Positions 31,847 to 39,257 of a stretch of 39,257 bases of DNA are shown piece after piece; the first letter of the stretch is position 1; every line of letters starts with the position of its first letter. The position numbers and the translations under genes are program-made. Location: contig JAUNWP010000012.1 in NCBI GenBank assembly GCA_030540255.1, forward strand, positions 1-39,257. Reading direction: 5' to 3'. The stretch is from Eubacteriales bacterium. Its GTDB lineage: Bacteria > Bacillota > Clostridia > Lachnospirales > Lachnospiraceae. A model generated the notes under the pieces. The model was not told where the DNA came from and did not search any database. It saw nothing but the letters and a program-made list of their open reading frames with translations.

Positions 31847-33295
31847 ATGAACGAAAACAGCAATAATCCTACGGAAGATAATACTGTAAATGAAGAAAAA
31901 ACTTTAACTAAGGAAAATGCGGCAGCTCCCAAGATGAGAGCTGCTGTCGATCTCGGAAACGGCTCGGTACACCGCCTTTTATTAAAGCTTGCGGTTCCTA
32001 CCGTTATCTCACAGCTTGTCAATCTCCTCTATAACATAGTAGACAGAGTTTATATCGGACATATCCCGTCTGAGGGTGTGCTGGCACTTACAGGTCTCGG
32101 GCTATGCATGCCTATACTTATGATAGTTACAGCATGTTCAAGTCTCATAGGAACCGGAGGTGCTCCGCGAGCCGCTATTTTCATGGGCAGAGGTGACAAT
32201 GAACAGGCGGAGCATATACTCGGCAACTGCTTCAAGATGCTTATCATACTTGCATTGCTGCTGACTGTCGGAGTCGAAGCATTTGCAGTACCGCTGCTTA
32301 AGCTATTTGGCGCAAGCTCTGATACACTGCCTTATGCGCTCAGCTATCTGCGTATATACGCTGTCGGCACCATCTGCGTCATGATATCGCTCGGACTGAA
32401 TTCATTTATAACAACTCAGGGCGCGACCTCTGTCTCTATGAAGACCGTGCTTATCGGCGCTGTCATCAATATAATCCTCGATCCTATACTGATCTTCGGT
32501 TTAGATATGGGTGTAAGCGGCGCGGCACTTGCCACCATCATCTCGCAATTTGTCTCCGCCATATGGGTACTCAAATACCTCACCGGCAGCAAGACTCAAT
32601 TAAAGCTTAAGCTCAGCAATACCAAGCTGGACAAGGCTATAGTACTGCCGGTTCTCGCCCTCGGTGTAGCTCCGTTTATCATGTCATCTACAGAGAGTAT
32701 ACTCAACATTGCCTTCAACGCTTCTCTCTCACGTTACGGCGGAGATATAGCCGTAGGCTCTATGACCATACTCAGCTCCGTTATGCAGCTGCAAATGCTT
32801 CCCGTCCAGGGACTTGCACAGGGTGCCCAGCCTCTCATGAGCTATAACTTCGGAGCAGGCAAGCCTGACAGAGTCAAGTCCGCATTTAAAGCATTGCTTG
32901 TAACAAGCCTTGGCTACACCTTGATCTTCTGGGCAGCCGTACAATTATTCCCGGGAATATTTGTCGCTATATTCAATTCAAGCTCCGAAGAACTTATGCA
33001 GGCCGCTTCAAGAGCGTTACGCATATACATGGGCACGAGCGGACTCTTTGGTATACAGATGGCTGTGCAGATGTTCTTCACCTCACTCGGTGAAGCAAAG
33101 CTCTCGCTGTTCGTTGCAATACTCAGGAAGATCATACTGTTGATCCCGCTTATACTCATATTGCCGATATTCATGAGTGATAAAGTCACAGCCGTATTCC
33201 TCGCAGAGCCTATAGCCGATCTCATCTCCGTGATAGTATGTACTATGCTCTTCGCTGTGAATATCAGGAAGATATTGAATAAGGCGAGAAGGTAA
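31847..33295 (+). CDS. MATE family efflux transporter
   Basis: This 482-residue membrane protein has about 12 transmembrane helices in two homologous halves, typical of MATE cation- or proton-coupled multidrug exporters. The first half starts KLAVPTVISQLVNLLYNIVD then RVYIGHI, the second near VLPVLALGVAPFIMSSTESI. A hydrophilic N-terminal extension of about 40 residues precedes helix 1. The Shine-Dalgarno is weak. It is followed by a strong terminator, so it is monocistronic. The substrate cannot be predicted. Confidence 0.93.
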   Translation: MNENSNNPTEDNTVNEEKTLTKENAAAPKMRAAVDLGNGSVHRLLLKLAVPTVISQLVNLLYNIVDRVYIGHIPSEGVLALTGLGLCMPILMIVTACSSLIGTGGAPRAAIFMGRGDNEQAEHILGNCFKMLIILALLLTVGVEAFAVPLLKLFGASSDTLPYALSYLRIYAVGTICVMISLGLNSFITTQGATSVSMKTVLIGAVINIILDPILIFGLDMGVSGAALATIISQFVSAIWVLKYLTGSKTQLKLKLSNTKLDKAIVLPVLALGVAPFIMSSTESILNIAFNASLSRYGGDIAVGSMTILSSVMQLQMLPVQGLAQGAQPLMSYNFGAGKPDRVKSAFKALLVTSLGYTLIFWAAVQLFPGIFVAIFNSSSEELMQAASRALRIYMGTSGLFGIQMAVQMFFTSLGEAKLSLFVAILRKIILLIPLILILPIFMSDKVTAVFLAEPIADLISVIVCTMLFAVNIRKILNKARR

Positions 33296-33346
33296 GTGTT
33301 GCCTGTTGTGAATAATCTTTAGCTTTGCTTTCGATGGATAACTTAT

Positions 33347-33398
33347 GATACAGGGAGTAATGAAAACACACATTTTCACTGCTCTCTGTATCTTTTTT
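33347..33398 (+). terminator. Rho-independent terminator of the MATE gene
   Basis: GATACAGGGAG (33347-33357) pairs with CTCTCTGTATC (33382-33392) with one wobble, an inner TGAAAA/TTTTCA extends it, and TTTTTT follows. Confidence 0.9.
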
Positions 33399-33436
33399 AT
33401 AATTAAAAAAGCTCTGTTTTGCTGTTCCAAAACCTA

Positions 33437-34619
33437 GTTCTTTAACTGTTCCGAAAGGTATTATTTCGGATCAACAGGTAAGGCTTACAGAAAGTCAAAC
33501 GGTAAGACAATCAACGGTAAGAAGTACGGCTTCGACGAGGATGGTAAGATGCTCTTCGGTTATGTAGAGGAGAATTCTTACAACATCATCAACGATGACG
33601 AGGATCCGATCCTTAATGCTACATACTACTATGGAACAAACGAGGATGGAGCTCGTCACTCAGGATGGCTTCAGTACACAGACGCTCTTGCTGATCATGA
33701 TGATGATTACTACTGGTTCTACTTCAACACATCTAACGGTAAGAAGGTTGTTGACCAGATGAAGTCAATCAACGGCAAGAAGTACAGCTTCGACAAAGAC
33801 GGAATCATGGCATTCAAGTGGACAAAGGCTACAGTAGGTGGCGTTGAGACTACAACATGGTTCAACAAGCTTGATAACGGTGCACTTGCAAAGAATCAGT
33901 GGATCTGGAACAAGCCATATGAGGGCGCTGTTCTTCAGTCAACTCAGGATGATTACAGTGACGAGACAGAGAGATGGTTCCGTACAGATGCTTCAGGTTC
34001 TCTTATCAAGAACAAGACAAAGAAGATCAACTCTAAGTGGTATGTATTCGATGCAGACGGCGTTATGAGAACAGGTCTTGTTGTTCTTTCAGACAATGAG
34101 GGATCAGTAAGCGGTGCAACATTCGAAGAAGCATATGACATGGATGACATAACAAAGGATAAGATCATTGCTAAGAATCCTGGTAAGGCACTTCACTACT
34201 TCTCAGAAGATGAGGAGAAGGACGGTTCAATGAAGACAGGTACTATGAAGCTTGAGCTTGCTGATGATGAGTACACATTCTGCTTCACAAAGAACACAGG
34301 TGCTGCTAAGAACGGTTATGATTCTTCTTCAAAGAAGATCTACAACTCAGGTATCCTTGAGAAGGCCGGAGATGACAAGTACACAGTAGTTACAGATAAT
34401 ACAACAGGAAATGATTACCTTGTTGGTTCAACAGGATCAGTTGTTAAGACTGTAAACAAGTACAAGGATGCTAATGACAAGTATTATGTATACCTCAAGG
34501 CTGATGATGGATCATGGGATATCTATGAGACATATGATGAGGAAGTAGCTAAGAAGGCAGTTAGCGCTAAGTCAGTTGCTGGTCTTGCTAAGATTACTCA
34601 CGTTGGTCATGGTGCATAA
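33437..34619 (+). pseudogene. 5'-truncated cell-wall-binding-repeat protein
   Basis: The frame is open from 33437, just after an in-frame TAG, to a stop at 34619. Recognisable repeat sequence begins near 33450 (YYFGSTGKAYRK, INGKKYGFDEDGKMLFGY), but the first ATG is only at 33549, and there is no signal peptide or promoter. Several choline/glucan-binding-type repeats follow (WFYFNTSNGKKVV, INGKKYSFDKDGIM, INSKWYVFDADGVMRTGL), then a mixed C-terminal region. Strong preference for AAG, AAC and TAC codons suggests the parent gene was highly expressed. It looks like the 3' part of a surface-protein gene left by a rearrangement. Translation from 33549 without export cannot be excluded (356 residues). 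Confidence 0.75.
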
Positions 34620-34651
34620 TTAAATCTATAATTCATATTGAATAAGATTTG

Positions 34652-34680
34652 GGGAGAGTCCGAAAGGGCTCTCTCTTTTG
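34652..34680 (+). terminator. Terminator after the surface-protein fragment
   Basis: GAGAGTCC-GAAA-GGGCTCTC (34654-34673) with a GAAA tetraloop, followed by TCTTTTG. It is retained from the parent gene. Confidence 0.88.
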
Positions 34681-34801
34681 CGTTTACGCGCCATGGGCAT
34701 GCTCGGTTTTTCTATAGTTCCTGATAAAAACATACACTCATTCAGAAGTTAGCAAATGAGCAACCTAATCGATATAAAAAATAACGTTTTACTAACTCAC
34801 G

Positions 34802-34829
34802 TTGACTTTTCTCCCATGAGTGGTATAAT
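34802..34829 (+). promoter_or_regulatory. Promoter of the ATPase-Toprim pair
   Basis: TTGACT (34802-34807) and TATAAT (34824-34829) are 16 bp apart. The start would be near 34836, leaving a leader of about 27 nt with a strong AAGGAGG. Confidence 0.7.
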
Positions 34830-34862
34830 TGTACTGCGCAAAACTATAAGGAGGTGACTGAC

Positions 34863-36287
34863 ATGAAGAGTACAGTCGTTCGTTTGGAAAGTCTCTCTAT
34901 TGAGAACTTTAAGAATGTAAAGGCAGGTCAGTTGAGTTTTGCAAATGGCAGAAAAGCTTATAAAACTAGCGTTTTGGGATTATATGGTCAGAATGGTTCG
35001 GGAAAAACGGCGCTGATTGACGCTATTGAATTGCTGCAACTTGCGCTGAAAGGACAGGCAATTCCTGTGAAATTTGCTGACTATATTAATGTAGAATCCG
35101 GGAATGCCGTTCTTCATTACGAGTTCTCAATCGCTGCTGATACTGTCAAGTATCAGGCTTTTTACGATTTCAAACTCAAGGCGGAAGTTATTGAAACAGC
35201 CCAGAACCTGGCAATCAGTGATGGAGAGGAAGTTCATTATCGGCCAGTTATTACAGAAGAGCTTCTTAGTTATTCCTATGAAGACGAACAGACAAAAGTG
35301 CGCAAAAGTCCACTGATCGACACCTCAACGCCTAAGGTATTTGTACCAGTCGGAAAGTATAATTGCCTTATTGGTAAAGATAAGGACAAGGCAATGGATC
35401 TGTTGGTAGAGAAAAAAATGGCTGCGGGGACATCCAGATCATTCGTTTTTTCCAGAGAACTGCTTACAGCAATGAGAAGCAATACAGACGAGAAGAATAA
35501 TTCAGACTACCGGCGTCATATGTTGCTGATTGAAAGCCTTGTAAGATACGGTAACTTTGAACTATTTGTTATCAATACAGCTAATTCAGGTATTATCAGC
35601 ATGAATATGCTTCCGCTTTCGTTTAAATATGAAAATGGATCCAATGGAGCTGTAGGCAATATTCTGATTCCGTTGGAAGAGGCAACTCCGATTCCTGAAG
35701 ATGCCGTTTCAATGGTTAATCAGGTTATCTCAAACATGAATGTTGTCCTGTCTCAAATCGTCCCTGGGCTTACTATTCGTATAGAATCTCTCGGCGAAAT
35801 GGTATTTGCAAATGGGAAAAAGGGTGTCAAGATTCAGCTGATGTCCCTAAAAAACAAAAAGGCCATTCCGTTGAAGTATGAATCAGAGGGTATCAAAAAG
35901 ATTATTTCAATTCTTCAGCTACTCATCGTCGTTTATAATCGTTCATCTATTACTGTAGCGATCGACGAGCTGGATGCGGGGATATTTGAATATCTGTTAG
36001 GTGAATTGCTTCGAATTATATCTGAAAAGGGTAAGGGTCAGTTGATTTTTACTTCACATAATCTGCGACCTCTTGAGACTCTGGATCGTGGGTTTATTGC
36101 ATTTACTACTACTAATCCATCTCACAGATATATTCGTATGAGTAACATCAAGGATAGTAATAATCTTCGTGATTTCTATTTCAGAGACATCATTCTGGGT
36201 GAACAGAGTGAGGAAGTCTACGATTCGACAAATAATGCTGAAATTGCATTAGCTTTCCGGGAGGCAGGTGAATTCAGTGGCACGTAA
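34863..36287 (+). CDS. OLD-like/AAA_15-type ABC ATPase, candidate defence component
   Basis: This 474-residue protein is an SMC/ABC-like ATPase of the kind found in OLD nucleases and PARIS AriA. Walker A is LYGQNGSGKTALIDAI (residues 40-55). After a helical insertion come a degenerate signature region (YESEGIKKIISILQLL), Walker B VAIDELDAG and the H-loop TSHN. The ATG at 34863 has AAGGAGG 8 nt upstream and is preferred over a GTG nine bases earlier. Its 3' end overlaps the next gene, so the two products are made together. The lack of a C-terminal Toprim domain suggests the nuclease is supplied by the neighbour. The defence role is inferred. Confidence 0.8.
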   Translation: MKSTVVRLESLSIENFKNVKAGQLSFANGRKAYKTSVLGLYGQNGSGKTALIDAIELLQLALKGQAIPVKFADYINVESGNAVLHYEFSIAADTVKYQAFYDFKLKAEVIETAQNLAISDGEEVHYRPVITEELLSYSYEDEQTKVRKSPLIDTSTPKVFVPVGKYNCLIGKDKDKAMDLLVEKKMAAGTSRSFVFSRELLTAMRSNTDEKNNSDYRRHMLLIESLVRYGNFELFVINTANSGIISMNMLPLSFKYENGSNGAVGNILIPLEEATPIPEDAVSMVNQVISNMNVVLSQIVPGLTIRIESLGEMVFANGKKGVKIQLMSLKNKKAIPLKYESEGIKKIISILQLLIVVYNRSSITVAIDELDAGIFEYLLGELLRIISEKGKGQLIFTSHNLRPLETLDRGFIAFTTTNPSHRYIRMSNIKDSNNLRDFYFRDIILGEQSEEVYDSTNNAEIALAFREAGEFSGT

Positions 36288-37008
36288 AAAGATCGTGCTT
36301 GTACTTGTCGAAGGACCTTCCGACGATACAGCGCTAGGCGTTATACTGAGCAGACTGTTTGACAAGAACAAGGTGCATATAGAAATTATGCACGGTGATA
36401 TAACTGCGAATTATTCCATTGAACCCAATGATATCGTAAGTGCACTTGGGGATATCGTAAGGGAATATGCAAATGCTATGCATTTTTCTCAAATTCATTT
36501 CCAACAGGTTATTCATATTGTTGATATGGATGGAGCATATATTCCTGAAGCTTTCGTGATAGAAAATCCTTCGGCAGTAAAACCGGTTTATACGCTGACG
36601 GAGATCCAGACAGCAAGGCCGGATCAATTGATTCTCCGCAACAAGCACAAGCAGGAGAAACTGAATCGTATCAGCAATTTAAAGAAAGTATGGGTATCAG
36701 TTCCTAATCAGGCATATTATATGTCGAGCAACCTCGACCATGTTTTATATGGAAAAATCAACAGTACAGATGAGGAAAAAGAAAATAATGCTTATGCTTT
36801 TGCAAGAAAGTATAGAGATGACGTGGATGGATTCCTGGACTTTATTTCCGATTCGGACTTTTCTAAAACCGGAGATTACAAAGAATCATGGGAATTCATT
36901 AAAAAAGAACATCATTCACTGGAAAGATATTCAAACTTGGGTATCTGTTTTGCAGACATCAGGAAAGAGCGTATCGAACAGCAAACCATAAATAAAACTG
37001 ATATCTGA
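36277..37008 (+). CDS. Toprim-like putative nuclease, partner of the ATPase
   Basis: This 243-residue protein opens with a Toprim-like core: IVLVLVEGPSDDTAL (Glu12) followed about 70 residues later by VIHIVDMDGAY (Asp83, Asp85). These are the metal-binding acids expected in Toprim nucleases. The remainder is mixed alpha/beta with no motif I recognise (YYMSSNLDHVLYG, a helical C terminus). The GTG at 36277 is preferred because AGGTG lies 6 nt upstream; an alternative GTG at 36268 is too near its GGAGG. It overlaps the ATPase gene by 11 nt. The arrangement parallels split OLD or AriAB pairs, but I cannot assign a named family. Confidence 0.65.
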   Translation: MARKKIVLVLVEGPSDDTALGVILSRLFDKNKVHIEIMHGDITANYSIEPNDIVSALGDIVREYANAMHFSQIHFQQVIHIVDMDGAYIPEAFVIENPSAVKPVYTLTEIQTARPDQLILRNKHKQEKLNRISNLKKVWVSVPNQAYYMSSNLDHVLYGKINSTDEEKENNAYAFARKYRDDVDGFLDFISDSDFSKTGDYKESWEFIKKEHHSLERYSNLGICFADIRKERIEQQTINKTDI

Positions 37009-37184
37009 TGGATAGTTACTAAAACTAACAAACTACTATTGTTAACAAGAGCATAGATTGAGAGGTCTGTGCTCCTATTAATTGATAAAAAATGTTATGA
37101 TCTAATTGATCTCAAAAGTTTTATGGAGAGTTCCTGCGATTAGCCCACAGAAACCACACTCCACTAAACTTTGAATATCTGAAT

Positions 37185-38585
37185 TTAATTTATATCAAAC
37201 AGCAAAACGTCATTTCGATTTTTAGCTAAGGCAGCCAAATCTGCGGTAAAACCACTAACACTAAAGATGGCATACCATACAGTACGTCTGTCCTTATTCC
37301 AATCAACAAGCCGTGCTTTATTTTCAAGTGCGGTAAGGACATTGACACCTACCGGTTCTTTCCAATATTTGCACTCTCCAAGCAGGATATTGTTGTTGCT
37401 TTCAGCATCAAGTGCAACCACATCTATTTCATTATTAACATTATCCCACCAACGTCCGACTTTTCCGACTGTAAAAGGTATAGTGCCGTCAATTACTTTA
37501 TCCCATATCATTTCACGGCAGATATCTTCAAAGACATAGGCTACATGGGCATCAATAAATTTCTGCTTTAATTTAGTTAACACAAATTGCTTTTCGCCTC
37601 GCTCGAGATAACTGCGATACGGATATACAAATCTAAACCAGAATCTGATAAAGTTGTCCTTGATCTTGTATAATCCCTTTTTACTTGTATCAGGATTTTT
37701 CTCTGTAACAGGAATCTCTCTTTCAAGTATATCTAACTCTATAAGTGTATGCAGATATTTTGGCAGAGATGTCTGCGGTATCTCCATAAGAGAAGCTATT
37801 TTACCGGGTTTTGTATTTCCTGCTGCTATTATTTTGATAATAGAAAAATAATTTCCGATGTCATATACCTCATTCTGAAGCAAGAATGTCGGCTCTTCAT
37901 ACAAAAATCCACTTGTGTTCAATATGTGCTCAGATATTGATATATAGATATCGTTTTGTTTTCCGAATAGTTCTATATACTTCGGCACACCGCCGGTAAC
38001 AGCATAATGTTCAATTAATTCACGTTTGTTAATGTCAGGATAAAACTCGTTATAGTATTTAAAAGGTATAGGCTTAAGTTTGATCTGAGCGGTACGGCGT
38101 CCGTATAGAGGACTGGTATAATGTAAAGTCTGAGACTCCATCATAGTTATCAAAGAACCGCATAGAATAAGCATAATATTGTTGTTCTTCAGTATATTAT
38201 CCCAAGCTTTTTGTATAATAGATGGGAATGCCGAATTAGTCTTTCCAAGATACTGAAATTCGTCAATGACCAATATAAACTTATCAGAGCTTTTTCTACT
38301 TGCAATGTATTCAAATAAGCTTATCCAGTCTGAAACCATTGCATTTTTCATCAAAGAATCATCAAAATAATCCGCAATCATGGTTCTGAACGCATCTCTA
38401 TTCTGACTTTCTGATTCTTCCGTGGCTAAGAAGTATAGTGCAGATTTGTCCTTGATAAACTCCTGAATAAGCGCAGTCTTACCAACTCTACGCCTTCCGT
38501 ACAGTACTACCATCGACTCACGATTTGATGCATATTCCTTGTTTAGTACATTCAACTCATTTTCTCTGTCAATAAATTGCTTCAT
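37185..38585 (-). CDS. AAA ATPase with DUF234/PD-(D/E)XK-like C terminus
   Basis: This 466-residue protein has an N-terminal archaeal-type AAA ATPase (Walker A GRRRVGKTALI, residues 30-40; Walker B FILVIDEFQYL) and a winged-helix-like middle (KPGKIASLMEIPQTSLPKYL). The C-terminal DUF234 region contains a nuclease-like NEIDVVALDAE...ILLGECKYWKEPVG (D followed by E-x-K). Such proteins are common in Lachnospiraceae and archaea; a DNA-linked or defence role is possible but unproven. No strong Shine-Dalgarno is visible before the ATG, and a large inverted repeat starts a few bases upstream. Confidence 0.83.
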   Translation of the reverse strand: MKQFIDRENELNVLNKEYASNRESMVVLYGRRRVGKTALIQEFIKDKSALYFLATEESESQNRDAFRTMIADYFDDSLMKNAMVSDWISLFEYIASRKSSDKFILVIDEFQYLGKTNSAFPSIIQKAWDNILKNNNIMLILCGSLITMMESQTLHYTSPLYGRRTAQIKLKPIPFKYYNEFYPDINKRELIEHYAVTGGVPKYIELFGKQNDIYISISEHILNTSGFLYEEPTFLLQNEVYDIGNYFSIIKIIAAGNTKPGKIASLMEIPQTSLPKYLHTLIELDILEREIPVTEKNPDTSKKGLYKIKDNFIRFWFRFVYPYRSYLERGEKQFVLTKLKQKFIDAHVAYVFEDICREMIWDKVIDGTIPFTVGKVGRWWDNVNNEIDVVALDAESNNNILLGECKYWKEPVGVNVLTALENKARLVDWNKDRRTVWYAIFSVSGFTADLAALAKNRNDVLLFDIN

Positions 38586-38589
38586 AATC

Positions 38590-38666
38590 CACCCATAAGC
38601 TTGAAATGAAAAATATTATTCTGATAAGCATTATACTTCAAAGCATAATATTAATTCAAGTGGGTG
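38590..38666. repeat. Long interrupted hairpin upstream of the DUF234 ATPase gene
   Basis: Three nested perfect stems are present: CACCCA/TGGGTG (38590-38595, 38661-38666), CTTGAA/TTCAAG (38600-38605, 38655-38660) and AATATTAT/ATAATATT (38612-38619, 38645-38652). It begins 5 bp from the ATPase start codon and could be an operator or leader structure. Confidence 0.65.
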
Positions 38667-38711
38667 AAACATATTGTTCTTAACCTCTTGAATAAAGCTT
38701 GATCTTACAAA

Positions 38712-38810
38712 ATGGGATTCATTATTGCAAAACGGAAGGAAAGTATCGCACATGATATTAAGGAAGGTAAAGCGCATTTCGCTGAACATGATTTGTTAGA
38801 GGTGGACTGA
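38712..38810 (+). CDS. Very small ORF, uncertain
   Basis: A 32-residue reading frame (MGFIIAKRKE to HDLLEVD) between two large hairpins. It is charged and protein-like in composition, but has no clear ribosome binding site. It could be a small protein or the tail of a decayed gene. Confidence 0.25.
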   Translation: MGFIIAKRKESIAHDIKEGKAHFAEHDLLEVD

Positions 38811-38839
38811 TGAGATTGCTGTGAGAATTGTTTCATGTA

Positions 38840-38878
38840 ATCGAGTAGGAGGCGGTCAGTCACCGCCTCCTACTCGAT
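38840..38878. repeat. Perfect 17-bp stem, 5-nt loop hairpin
   Basis: ATCGAGTAGGAGGCGGT (38840-38856) and ACCGCCTCCTACTCGAT (38862-38878) are fully complementary around the loop CAGTC. No T run follows on either strand, so it is not a normal terminator. The remaining DNA in 38586-38922 shows nothing else. Confidence 0.9.
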
Positions 38879-38922
38879 CCGTTATGGCAAGGTGGCTTAT
38901 GCCTTAGTCCGGCTTCCGCCTA

Positions 38923-39213
38923 TTAACACCGTCTATTCCAATGAGCATAATTTGCCGGAGGTGCGCTGATACAACTGACGTGAGATTTAATGATTAGAGC
39001 TTCAAATCTTTTTAGCATCGAAAGATTATTTTTCTCTGAAGTTTCATCGTTCTTCCGTATCATTTCATCCAGATTCCGGATAAATGATTGTTCGCATTCC
39101 GGATTATTTTCATACTGTGCAATGATATTTTCAAATAGTTCTTTTAAATCGTAGTTATGAATTTGCTCGATATCTTCGGGATATTTTGTTTCTTTAAGTT
39201 TCCATTTTTTCAT
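38923..39213 (-). CDS. Hypothetical protein, 96 residues
   Basis: No family is recognised. The protein is highly charged and probably helical (KELFENIIAQYENNPECEQS and onward), with no membrane segment or signal peptide. The C terminus (APPANYAHWNRRC) looks less natural and lies next to the large hairpin, so the frame may be a truncated or shifted remnant. The start has only a poor ribosome binding site. It is the last feature before the window end. Confidence 0.4.
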   Translation of the reverse strand: MKKWKLKETKYPEDIEQIHNYDLKELFENIIAQYENNPECEQSFIRNLDEMIRKNDETSEKNNLSMLKRFEALIIKSHVSCISAPPANYAHWNRRC

Positions 39214-39257
39214 TTCTTCATAGCCACTTTATAATGTTTTTATAATGTTAAGCAATG

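Noticed and set aside
32914..33430. Minus-strand open frames overlapping the end of the MATE gene
   Set aside because: They are antisense to a membrane protein and its terminator hairpin and have no start signals.

Overview
The window looks like a chromosomal segment of a gut or rumen Lachnospiraceae (Clostridia), possibly close to Butyrivibrio, Pseudobutyrivibrio or Lachnospira. The reasons are gene content and style: Firmicute-type Shine-Dalgarno sites, DUF975 and DUF4190-like membrane proteins, cell-wall-binding-repeat surface proteins, a MATE pump, long-form HPF, and DUF4143/DUF234 ATPases. The genus is inference only; no rRNA is present.

Layout. (1) 1-367: two minus-strand tRNA-Ser genes, the first cut by the window edge, each with its own promoter. 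(2) 487-6405, minus: a housekeeping operon tsaE-tsaB-rimI-rnz-tsaD-ispD plus a secreted transglutaminase-like protein. Three of the four core t6A (tRNA A37 threonylcarbamoylation) genes lie here. It starts from a divergent promoter sharing a 16-bp palindrome with a small membrane protein gene. (3) 7043-13005, minus: prfB, secA and an E1 alpha/beta dehydrogenase pair with no E2 or E3 beside it. (4) 13379-17342: a metallo-hydrolase, a ComEB-like deaminase, HPF, a DUF4143 ATPase and maf. (5) 17752-22797: a HAD phosphatase, then on the plus strand a MOFRL-type glycerate 2-kinase, a divergent enolase homologue that has lost several catalytic residues, and an RpiR regulator. (6) 23160-31667, minus: nadE, tRNA-Gln, argS, efp, yqeG, nrdR, DUF975, a DUF4190-like protein and an AlkD-type repair protein. 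(7) 31847-39257: an accessory stretch with a MATE transporter, a 5'-truncated surface-protein fragment, an ATPase + Toprim-like pair resembling a phage-defence module, a DUF234 ATPase with a nuclease-like tail, and large perfect hairpins.

The most unusual content is intergenic. Three plus-strand elements of 92-93 nt (6871-6962, 20335-20427, 21799-21891) share both ends, a mid-element motif and a covarying terminal stem, and look like one undescribed RNA or repeat family. Separately, three long gaps (13138-13259, 17480-17649, 22798-22966) each fold as a perfect 9-12 bp closing stem around three hairpin arms (a four-way junction); a weaker fourth case lies at 25509-25648. Several of these carry C-GAA-G triloops and imperfect direct repeats. 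The best protein-level candidates are the glycerate kinase/enolase-like/RpiR cluster and the ATPase-Toprim pair.

All coordinates, stems and promoter spacings were read by eye. No homology search or folding program was run.
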